NCBI GenBank assembly: GCA_023663205.1
Contig: JAMPHX010000059.1
Coordinates: 1-8,466, forward strand
From: Corallococcus sp.
GTDB lineage: Bacteria > Bacillota > Clostridia > Christensenellales > CAG-314
DNA: 8,466 nucleotides
Reading direction: 5' to 3'
In this document: positions 1 through 5,710 of the stretch, one piece after another
Layout: each line of letters begins with the position of its first letter
Numbering within the stretch: position 1 is the first letter of the stretch
The notes under the pieces: model-generated
The model's input: the letters and a program-made list of their open reading frames with translations, nothing else
What the model was told of the DNA's origin: nothing
Databases searched by the model: none
Translations under genes and position numbers: made by a program

Positions 1-1
1 C

Positions 2-1507
2 AACTTCCCCGCCGATTTCATAAGCGAAGCGGTTGACCAAACGCGCGGATGGTTCTACGTATTGCTTGCGGTATCCACGCTTTTGTTCGATAAAGCCCCC
101 TTCAAAAACTGTATTGTTTTGGGACTTGTGGGCGACGAACACGGCGTCAAGATGAGCAAGCACAAGGGAAACGTCGTGGACCCGTGGGATAGTTTCAACA
201 AACAGGGGGCAGACGCGGTAAGATGGTATTTTTACACTTCCAGCGCTCCGTGGCTTCCCAGCAGATTCTACGACGAAGCGGTATCGGAAATGCAGCGCAG
301 ATTTTTGGGTACGTTGTGGAACACATACGCCTTCTTTGTGCTGTACGCCGATATAGATAACTTCGACCCGTCTAAGTACAAACTTGACGACTGCAAACTG
401 TCGCTTATGGACAAATGGATTTTGTCGGAACTCAACCAACTTATCAAGACGGTTGACGACGGACTGAGCAGATACGAAATAACGGATACCGCACGCGCAA
501 TAGAAAACTTTACCGATATGCTCAGCAATTGGTATGTTCGCCGCTGCCGCGAACGCTATTGGGGCAGCGAATGGACGGACGACAAACAGGCGGCTTACTG
601 CACGCTGTATACCACGCTTGTTACGCTTGTAAAGGTTGCCGCGCCGTTTGTGCCGTTTATTACGGAAAGCATTTATCAAAACTTGGTGCCGCAGTTCTTC
701 CCCGATGCGCCCAAATCGGTGCATTTGTGCGATTTTCCCGTTGCAGACGAAAATCATATAAACCGCAGACTCAACGTCCTTATGGAAAAGGCGGTTCAGA
801 TAGTGGTTTTGGGAAGAAGCGCGCGTAATGCCGCCAATATCAAAAACCGTCAGCCGCTTGAAATAATGCACGTAGTCGGGGCAAACGACCTCGATAAGGA
901 AACGCGCGATATTATCTGCGACGAGTTGAACGTCAAACAGTTGGTAAATGCCGATGACGCTTCCGCCTTTGCGCAATTTGAAATCAAACCGCAACTCAGA
1001 ACGCTCGGACCGAGGTACGGCAAGGTAATCGGCAAAATACGCGACTTCTTTGTTAACTTGAAGGAAAAATCGCAGGAGATTGTAGACGCCGTGCGTAACG
1101 GCGGAACTTATTCGTTTGAAATTGACGGAAATCAAGTAAACGTCAAGGAAGAAGATTTGCTGATTTCTTCGCAAAACAGGGAAGGCTACTCGATAGTGGG
1201 AGACAAACTGTTTACCGTTGCGCTGGCAACTACGCTTTCGGAAAAGTTAGTGGACGAAGGATTGGAAAGAGAATTGGTTTCCAAGATACAAACAATGCGC
1301 AAGGAAAGCGGTTTTGTAGTTACCGACCACATTGCAATCGAGTATGAGGCGGATGATAAATTGCAGGCTGTATTTGAAAAATTCGGTAAAGTCATTGCCA
1401 AAGATACGCTTGCCGATTCGATAAAATGCGGCAACTGCGGCAAATTCAGCAAAAAGTGGGACGTCAACGGACACCCAGTAACGCTTTATCTGTCGCTTGC
1501 CGAATAA
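2..1507 (+). CDS. ileS: Isoleucyl-tRNA synthetase, type 2, C-terminal part (5' truncated)
   Basis: This cytoplasmic class I aminoacyl-tRNA synthetase charges tRNA-Ile with isoleucine. The frame is open from base 2, so the 5' end is cut by the window: 501 residues are visible of a family protein of roughly 1,030-1,050. The HIGH motif and most of the editing domain lie outside. Seen here are DQTRGWFY (fragment residues 12-19), the KMSKS-loop variant KMSKH (50-54), the anticodon-binding helical domain with LSNWYVRRCRERYW (174-187), LGPRYGK (335-341) and the C-terminal segment starting LERELVSKIQ (421 onward). The last two are typical of the C-terminal extension of type 2 (eukaryote-like) IleRS; the zinc-finger tail of E. 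coli-type enzymes is absent, although a CGNC sits at 476-479. Type 2 enzymes are known to tolerate mupirocin; that is inference for this one. An intrinsic terminator follows 22 bp after the stop. Confidence 0.96.
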   Translation, partial: NFPADFISEAVDQTRGWFYVLLAVSTLLFDKAPFKNCIVLGLVGDEHGVKMSKHKGNVVDPWDSFNKQGADAVRWYFYTSSAPWLPSRFYDEAVSEMQRRFLGTLWNTYAFFVLYADIDNFDPSKYKLDDCKLSLMDKWILSELNQLIKTVDDGLSRYEITDTARAIENFTDMLSNWYVRRCRERYWGSEWTDDKQAAYCTLYTTLVTLVKVAAPFVPFITESIYQNLVPQFFPDAPKSVHLCDFPVADENHINRRLNVLMEKAVQIVVLGRSARNAANIKNRQPLEIMHVVGANDLDKETRDIICDELNVKQLVNADDASAFAQFEIKPQLRTLGPRYGKVIGKIRDFFVNLKEKSQEIVDAVRNGGTYSFEIDGNQVNVKEEDLLISSQNREGYSIVGDKLFTVALATTLSEKLVDEGLERELVSKIQTMRKESGFVVTDHIAIEYEADDKLQAVFEKFGKVIAKDTLADSIKCGNCGKFSKKWDVNGHPVTLYLSLAE

Positions 1508-1529
1508 TTTGCAAACAAATATTCAAAAT

Positions 1530-1570
1530 GTGTGTACCTAAAACGAATTTTGTCGGGTACACATTTTTTT
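1530..1570 (+). terminator. Intrinsic terminator after ileS
   Basis: GTGTACC (1532-1538) pairs perfectly with GGTACAC (1556-1562). The stem extends outward by one T-A and one G-T pair, and AAAA/TTTT (1540-1543 with 1548-1551) can pair inside. A run of seven T (1564-1570) follows. The position just after the stop, together with the T tract, fits Rho-independent termination of ileS and separates it from the operon downstream. Confidence 0.85.
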
Positions 1571-1811
1571 GTAGCGTATTTATACATACAGGCATTTGCA
1601 CGTGCACAGGAATCTGCCGTAACAAATGTTATTTTTGTTTCCATATACCCGACCTGTTGCAGTACATCACAGACGGATTCCAATACGTTTGCGGAAAAGC
1701 CGAAAAAATATATTTATTGCGGTGCGCAGCGGAAAAATCGGTTCAAACGCGGTTGTGGGCGGACGAGCGTGCTTTACGCGCGGCAAACTTTTGTCGAGAG
1801 AGTTGTTAATG
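1571..1811 (+). other. Intergenic stretch with no convincing gene
   Basis: No ORF here has a ribosome binding site, a recognisable protein pattern or a sensible relation to its neighbours. Two things stand out: a 10-bp palindrome TGCACGTGCA (1597-1606), and no TAA, TAG or TGA anywhere on the + strand from 1623 to 1806, so all three forward frames are open there. The frame leading into the dehydrogenase stays open upstream to 1532, but that extension would run through the ileS terminator and is not taken as coding. I see no tRNA or other known RNA. Confidence 0.6.
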
Positions 1812-1840
1812 TTGCGTTTTGCAGTGCAGTGTGGTATAAT
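1812..1840 (+). promoter_or_regulatory. Extended -10 promoter of the dehydrogenase operon
   Basis: A perfect TATAAT (1835-1840) is preceded by TGG (1832-1834), giving the extended -10 pattern TGnTATAAT. A weak -35 TTGCGT (1812-1817) lies at exactly 17 bp. The usual distance puts transcription start at about 1847, which is the A of the dehydrogenase ATG. The message would then have essentially no 5' leader. The consensus match is read directly; the start position is inference. Confidence 0.72.
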
Positions 1841-1846
1841 CTCGGT

Positions 1847-2551
1847 ATGAAAACTGCATTGATTACCGGCGCATCGAGAGGTATAGGCGCGGAAACGGCA
1901 AAAGTATTTGCGGAAAACGGTTACTGCGTGTACGTCAATTATTTCAAAAGCAAACAGTCTGCCGAAGATTTGGTCAAACAGATTACTGACAACGGATTGG
2001 ATGCCCATGCAATATACGCCGACGTATCCAAGGAAGACGACGTTGCGGCAATGTTCGGGCATATCGAAAGATATTGCAAAAGGTTGGACGTGCTTGTAAA
2101 CAACGCCGGCGTCAGTTTGTACAGACAAATTCAAGACGTAGAAAGCGCGGATTACGACCGCGTAATGGATGTAAACTGCAAAGGCGCGTTTCTGTGCAGT
2201 AAGTACGCCGCCAAACTTATGCTCAAACGCGATTTCGGCAGTATAGTCAACGTGTCGTCTATTTGGGGACTGAACGGCGCAAGTTGCGAGAGCGTTTACA
2301 GTATGAGTAAGTTTGCGATTGTAGGGCTGACGCGTTCGCTTGCCGCCGAGTTGGAAGATGCGGGAATCAGAGTAAACTGTATTTGTCCGCCCATTGTATC
2401 GACTTCGATGAATGCTCGATTTACAGACGAGGAAGTGGACGAATTTAACACCCGATTTTCTACTCGGACTGTGTCGCCCCGTGAGGTTGCGCAAGAAATA
2501 TACCGACTTTCTCAAACGGAAGCAAACGGTGAAATATTAGATAAATTTTAG
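1847..2551 (+). CDS. Short-chain dehydrogenase/reductase, FabG-like (SDR family)
   Basis: A classical SDR of 234 aa that should reduce a carbonyl or oxidise an alcohol with NAD(P)H in the cytoplasm; the substrate is not known. Seen: the nucleotide-binding TGASRGIG (residues 7-14) right after the first beta strand, NNAG (85-88), Asn110, Ser138 in IVNVSS, and YSMSK with catalytic Tyr151 and Lys155. The ATG at 1847 is chosen because the Rossmann fold begins at once after it; the longer open frame upstream has no SDR sequence. No Shine-Dalgarno precedes this start, and a promoter sits directly before it. Oddities: the usual PG after NCIC is PP (181-182), and the protein stops at GEILDKF, lacking the final Gly-Gly tail common in FabG. 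It is the first gene of an operon, 9 bp before the hydrolase. No fatty-acid genes are adjacent, so a true FabG role is unproven. Confidence 0.92.
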   Translation: MKTALITGASRGIGAETAKVFAENGYCVYVNYFKSKQSAEDLVKQITDNGLDAHAIYADVSKEDDVAAMFGHIERYCKRLDVLVNNAGVSLYRQIQDVESADYDRVMDVNCKGAFLCSKYAAKLMLKRDFGSIVNVSSIWGLNGASCESVYSMSKFAIVGLTRSLAAELEDAGIRVNCICPPIVSTSMNARFTDEEVDEFNTRFSTRTVSPREVAQEIYRLSQTEANGEILDKF

Positions 2552-2560
2552 GGAAAAATA

Positions 2561-3529
2561 ATGGAAATACTGTATTGGGCTATCGCCGCGTTAGTTGTGC
2601 TTTCGGCAGTTTACACGGGAGTATGCGCCGTGGCTGCAAGTAAATTTTTGGAAATAACCGCGCGTCCGCGCGGACGTACAATCGAGGAATCGCGCAAATT
2701 CCAGTCGGAACAGGAAAATTGGGATTTTTCGGAATACGACGCTTGGGACAAAAAGCAGTTTGAACTGCCGTCTTTTGACGGAGTGACGCTGCGCGGGGAA
2801 TATGTCTGCAATACGGCAAATGCCGCTTTGCGCAGAAAGGTAGCAATTGTCTGCAACGGACACACAAGCAACCGTATACAGTCTGTAAAGTACGCAACGC
2901 TGTTTTTCCGCAAAGGATACGATATACTGCTGTATGACAGCCGTTACTTTGGCTTGTCAGACGGCGATTACTGTACTTTGGGGCAAAACGAAACTCGGGA
3001 TTTATCTTGCGTTATCGATTTTGCAAAACAAATTTTCGGCAGCGATTGCGTCATAGCCTTACACGGCGAATCCATGGGGGCTGCAACGGTTTTGAACGTG
3101 TTGTCGGTGCGCGCCGACGACGTGGATTACGTAATTGCCGATTGTCCGTTTTCCGATACGCGCAAACTGTTTTCCGAACTGATACGGCAAAGGCACTTGA
3201 CGGTGTTTCCCGTGCTTAACTTTGCGTCGTTTTTGGCAAAGCACAAGTACAATTACGATTTCAAAAGCGTAAGTCCCGTAAAGGCGGTGGAAAACTGCAA
3301 TACTCCGATATGTTTTATACACGGCGCGCAAGATAAGTTTATTGTACCCGAGCACAGCAAAGCAATGTTTGCAAAATGCAAAAATCCAAGTTGCGAGTTG
3401 CACCTTTTCGAGGGCGCGGCGCACGCAAGAAGTCATATGACAAACAGACAACTGTATACCCGTACGGTGTTTGACTTTATCGACAAAACGGAACAGGAAC
3501 TTAAATTAAACGAGCCCAAAGCGGCTTAA
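2561..3529 (+). CDS. Membrane-anchored alpha/beta hydrolase (serine hydrolase, COG1073-like)
   Basis: A 322-aa serine hydrolase of the alpha/beta fold, resembling YqkD-type proteins; the substrate cannot be predicted. A hydrophobic N-terminal segment (residues about 3-27) looks like a signal anchor, so the catalytic domain is probably tethered to the membrane. Seen in order: CNGHTSN (98-104) in the oxyanion-loop position, DSRYFGLSDG (126-135) typical of the family, the nucleophile elbow GESMG with Ser171, the likely acid Asp258 in HGAQD, and the likely catalytic His288 in GAAH. The triad is complete, so the enzyme should be active. The ribosome binding site AGGGA (2550-2554) overlaps the stop of the dehydrogenase and lies 6 bp before the ATG, which suggests translational coupling. 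The peptidase gene follows 16 bp later. Confidence 0.9.
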   Translation: MEILYWAIAALVVLSAVYTGVCAVAASKFLEITARPRGRTIEESRKFQSEQENWDFSEYDAWDKKQFELPSFDGVTLRGEYVCNTANAALRRKVAIVCNGHTSNRIQSVKYATLFFRKGYDILLYDSRYFGLSDGDYCTLGQNETRDLSCVIDFAKQIFGSDCVIALHGESMGAATVLNVLSVRADDVDYVIADCPFSDTRKLFSELIRQRHLTVFPVLNFASFLAKHKYNYDFKSVSPVKAVENCNTPICFIHGAQDKFIVPEHSKAMFAKCKNPSCELHLFEGAAHARSHMTNRQLYTRTVFDFIDKTEQELKLNEPKAA

Positions 3530-3545
3530 ATCAAGGAGAGAATAT

Positions 3546-5222
3546 ATGGTAAAAGTATCCCAAATCGAATACAAAAGAATTGCAAAAGAGGAAATTCTTG
3601 CCAAACTCGACGAGTTTGGCAAGCGGTTTGACAGTGCAAAAAGTTGCGACGAGTTTTTGAAGGTTCACGCCGATTACAAAGAATATTCGGAACATATAAG
3701 CACGGTAATGCAAGTGGCGTTTATACGTTTTACGCTCGATACGCGCGACGAATTTTATGCAAACGAACAGGACTATCTCGATGAAATAACTCCGGAAATA
3801 GGCGTAAAAAGCGCGGAAATCAACAAACGTTACTTAACAACGCCCTTCCGTAAGCAATTGGAAAAGGTTTTTCCGTCGGTAATGTTTACCAATTTGCAAA
3901 TGCAGATAGACGCAAATTCTCCGCTTATCGTGGAAGAAAAGGTGGAGCAAAACAAACTTGTTACCGCATATACCAAACTTATGAGCGGATTGACGGTAAA
4001 CTTTAACGGCGAAACGCTGACGCCCGCCGCTCTGCGCAAGTATTTTACCGATGCCGACAGAAGTTTGCGCCGCGGCGCGTATATGGCGCTTGGGCAGTGC
4101 CTCGAAGATAACAAACAGCAACTTGACGAATTGTACGACAAACTTGTAAAAGTGCGCACGGTAATGGGCAGAAAATTGGGCTACGACAACTTTTCGCCTC
4201 TTGGGTATCTGTCAATGCAGCGTAACTGCTACGGCAAGGAAGATATCGCCAAGTTCCGCGCCAACGTCAAAAAGTATTTTGTACCGCTTGCCGTCAAAAT
4301 CAGAGAAAAGGTCGGCAAGGATTTGAACCTCGGACAACAGTATATCTACGACGACGCGGTATTTACAAAGGATTCCCCCAAACCTATCGGTACGGTGGAC
4401 GAAATTTTTGCAAACGGCAGCAAAATGTATCACGAGATGAGCGAGGAAACGGGCAGATTGTTTGACCTCATGGTGGAAAGTCAAGCCTTTGACGTTATGA
4501 GCCGCGAAGGTAAGTGGGGCGGCGGATACTGCACGGGACTGCCGGAATACAAGTTGCCATTTATTCTAAGCAACTTCAACGGTTCGGCAGGCGACATCGA
4601 AGTGCTGACGCACGAATTCGGACACGCTTACGAATATTACAAATCATTCGATATCGATACGGAGTTTCTTTCGTCTATCTCGATGGAAACGGCGGAAGTG
4701 CATTCCATGAGTATGGAGTTTTTGGCATATCCTTGGATGGAACTGTTCTTCGGCGACAAAACGAGTCAGTACAAGTTCTATCACATCGGCAGTGCGGTTA
4801 CGTTTATTCCCTACGGCACCATTGTGGATTACTTCCAGCAGACTTGCTACGACAATCCCGATATGACGCCCGCACAGCGAAACGAATTTTACAACAAAAT
4901 CGAAAAGGAATTTATGCCGTATATGACAACCGAAGGAATCCCCGCAATACAGGACGGCAGACGTTGGCAGAGACAGGCGCATATATACGAATCTCCCTTC
5001 TACTACATCGATTACTGCCTTGCACAGTTTACGGCATTGCAGTTTTTGGCTCTTTCGCAAAAAGACTACGACGCCGCTCTCAAAAACTATGTCAAATTTT
5101 TGTCCTTCGGCGGAACAAAGACGTTTACTCAATTGATTGAGGAATGCGGATTGTCCAGTCCGTTTGAAGAAAAATCTTTTGCGGAAGTGGTAAATACGGT
5201 AGAAAAGATTCTTGAATTGTAA
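3546..5222 (+). CDS. M3-family oligoendopeptidase (zinc metallopeptidase)
   Basis: A cytoplasmic zinc peptidase of 558 aa that should cut short peptides. It belongs to family M3, which includes oligoendopeptidase F and thimet oligopeptidase; the length and the lack of an obvious PepF N-terminal domain fit the shorter, non-PepF clade. Seen: the zinc motif HEFGH (residues 356-360), giving His356, Glu357 and His360, and the likely third ligand Glu384 in the stretch ETAEVHSMSMEF, which aligns with the AE-x-x-S pattern of PepF. The aromatic-rich RQAHIYESPFYYIDYCLAQ (476-494) fits the M3 active-site region carrying substrate-contacting His and Tyr. No signal peptide or membrane segment is visible. 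A good Shine-Dalgarno AAGGAG (3533-3538) sits 7 bp before the ATG. It is the last gene of the three-gene operon; a hairpin-T8 terminator follows 40 bp after the stop. Confidence 0.95.
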   Translation: MVKVSQIEYKRIAKEEILAKLDEFGKRFDSAKSCDEFLKVHADYKEYSEHISTVMQVAFIRFTLDTRDEFYANEQDYLDEITPEIGVKSAEINKRYLTTPFRKQLEKVFPSVMFTNLQMQIDANSPLIVEEKVEQNKLVTAYTKLMSGLTVNFNGETLTPAALRKYFTDADRSLRRGAYMALGQCLEDNKQQLDELYDKLVKVRTVMGRKLGYDNFSPLGYLSMQRNCYGKEDIAKFRANVKKYFVPLAVKIREKVGKDLNLGQQYIYDDAVFTKDSPKPIGTVDEIFANGSKMYHEMSEETGRLFDLMVESQAFDVMSREGKWGGGYCTGLPEYKLPFILSNFNGSAGDIEVLTHEFGHAYEYYKSFDIDTEFLSSISMETAEVHSMSMEFLAYPWMELFFGDKTSQYKFYHIGSAVTFIPYGTIVDYFQQTCYDNPDMTPAQRNEFYNKIEKEFMPYMTTEGIPAIQDGRRWQRQAHIYESPFYYIDYCLAQFTALQFLALSQKDYDAALKNYVKFLSFGGTKTFTQLIEECGLSSPFEEKSFAEVVNTVEKILEL

Positions 5223-5262
5223 TTCCTTTTAGAGGAGCATTTAAAAACCGATATGCAAACTT

Positions 5263-5307
5263 CATTGCAAGCGCAACAAAAACCGTGCTTGCAATGACGT
5301 TTTTTTT
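5263..5307 (+). terminator. Repeat-derived intrinsic terminator after the peptidase gene (repeat copy 1)
   Basis: CATTGCAAGC (5263-5272) pairs perfectly with GCTTGCAATG (5287-5296), and a G-T and a C-G pair extend the stem inward around a 10-nt loop. After ACG comes a run of eight T (5300-5307). The position 40 bp after the operon's last stop fits a Rho-independent terminator. The same stem, ACG spacer, T8 and GTAAAA tail recur at 8088-8139, so this terminator belongs to a dispersed repeat. Confidence 0.78.
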
Positions 5308-5446
5308 GTAAAATAAAACCGCCGATAGTTCAGGTTCAATATTGTTTGCGTTATCTATTGCCGCAATGCGGTTTGCGCTTTTTGCCTGTTGCTTTGCAAG
5401 GTTATGCGATTGATAATCGAATATTTAAATAAATTACAAAAAACCC
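5308..5446 (+). other. Gene-free spacer with the tail of a dispersed repeat
   Basis: No gene is seen. The first part (5304-5350) matches, with small gaps, the segment 8300-8337: both have TTTTGTAAAATAA, then CCGC, then CAATATTG followed by TTGCG or CTTGTG. A short CCGCA-A-TGCGG palindrome lies at 5361-5371. The remainder is AT-rich and leads into the promoter. Confidence 0.5.
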
Positions 5447-5474
5447 TTGATTTTAACCGAAAATATGTTATACT
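5447..5474 (+). promoter_or_regulatory. Promoter of the lipoprotein gene
   Basis: TTGATT (5447-5452) and TATACT (5469-5474) are separated by 16 bp, and TGT (5466-5468) makes an extended -10. The predicted start is about 5481, which is the first base of a perfect inverted repeat. The leader would be about 230 nt, unusually long for this window. Confidence 0.75.
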
Positions 5475-5528
5475 GTTAATGCCAAACAAGTTGTATGCCC
5501 AATCGTAAAAGGGTACGGGCTTTATTTT

Positions 5529-5556
5529 GTTATATAGAAATTATATAGATTTTCAA
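5529..5556 (-). promoter_or_regulatory. Candidate promoter pointing left inside the inverted repeats
   Basis: Read on the minus strand, TTGAAA (5556-5551) and TATAAC (5534-5529) lie 16 bp apart, each one base from the sigma-A consensus. A TATAAT is also present on this strand at 5545-5540. No ORF of any size lies to the left in this orientation before the peptidase gene. The region is AT-rich, so chance matches are easy. If the flanking repeats invert, this promoter would face the lipoprotein gene. Confidence 0.35.
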
Positions 5557-5611
5557 TTGTGTCCGTTTGTATTTGACAAAAATGCAAATTTCATCTATGC
5601 GGACACAATTG
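5554..5611. repeat. Inner inverted repeat, 12 bp perfect arms, 34 bp apart
   Basis: CAATTGTGTCCG (5554-5565) is exactly mirrored by CGGACACAATTG (5600-5611), nested inside the outer repeat. The loop can itself form TTTGT/ACAAA (5566-5570 with 5576-5580). As RNA this would be a strong hairpin; as DNA it could be a recombination or protein-binding site. Confidence 0.85.
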
Positions 5612-5661
5612 CGCGTACTGTATATTAACTTGTTTGGCGACAGTCGGAGTTTGCGTTTTTT

Positions 5662-5696
5662 GTGCGTTAACTTCGGTTGGCGCACTTTTTTATTTT
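5662..5696 (+). terminator. Intrinsic terminator with C(UUCG)G loop directly before the lipoprotein RBS
   Basis: GTGCGTTAAC (5662-5671) and GTTGGCGCAC (5676-5685) form a ten-pair stem with two G-U pairs, closed by the very stable C(UUCG)G tetraloop. TTTTTTATTTT (5686-5696) follows. The ribosome binding site starts at the next base, so transcripts from the promoter at 5447-5474 must pass this terminator to express the gene. An attenuating role is inference from position. Confidence 0.82.
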
Positions 5697-5703
5697 AGGA
5701 GGG
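5697..5703 (+). promoter_or_regulatory. Strong ribosome binding site of the lipoprotein gene
   Basis: AGGAGGG is a near-perfect Shine-Dalgarno placed 7 bp before the ATG at 5711. It fixes the start codon. It directly touches the T tract of the upstream terminator. Confidence 0.9.
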
Positions 5704-5710
5704 TTTCAAT

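Larger units (their letters stand above)
5481..5638. repeat. Outer inverted repeat, 12 bp perfect arms, 134 bp apart
   Basis: GCCAAACAAGTT (5481-5492) is exactly mirrored by AACTTGTTTGGC (5627-5638). It lies between the promoter and the gene, and its left arm begins at the predicted transcription start. Farther out, ACTG (5472-5475) and CAGT (5641-5644) are also complementary, but at unequal distances. Confidence 0.85.
5481..5696 (+). promoter_or_regulatory. Long structured leader (attenuator or riboswitch-like) of the lipoprotein gene
   Basis: From the predicted transcription start the RNA can form: a closing helix of 12 pairs between its own 5' end (5481-5492) and 5627-5638; a small hairpin in 5493-5520 (GUA-bulge-CCC with GGGUAC, or GCCC with GGGC); a perfect 12-pair hairpin (5554-5565 with 5600-5611); and then a separate terminator hairpin (5662-5685) ending just before the Shine-Dalgarno. 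A closed multi-helix domain followed by a terminator at the ribosome binding site is the architecture of transcription-attenuating leaders. I do not recognise a known riboswitch class, T-box or 6S RNA in it. The reading as an invertible DNA segment is a real alternative. Confidence 0.55.

Noticed and set aside
1532..1846. Upstream in-frame extension of the dehydrogenase ORF (105 codons)
   Set aside because: It begins inside the ileS terminator, has no ribosome binding site, shows no SDR-like or other recognisable sequence, and the Rossmann fold starts right after the ATG at 1847.
1667..2515. 282-aa minus-strand ORF opposite the dehydrogenase
   Set aside because: It is a shadow of the + strand codon pattern, with low-complexity composition, no start signal and no family resemblance.
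5253..5297. 14-codon ORF after the peptidase gene
   Set aside because: It is made of the terminator hairpin itself, and the nearest GAGG is too far upstream to serve as its ribosome binding site.
5495..5548. 17-codon leader peptide in the lipoprotein 5' leader (ATG 5495 to TAG 5546)
   Set aside because: There are only about 14 nt of leader before it and no Shine-Dalgarno; there is no run of regulatory codons of the kind seen in amino-acid attenuators.
5573..5601. Forward promoter with perfect TTGACA at 5573-5578
   Set aside because: The hexamer at 17 bp is TATGCG, matching only three of six consensus bases, and both parts lie within a hairpin.
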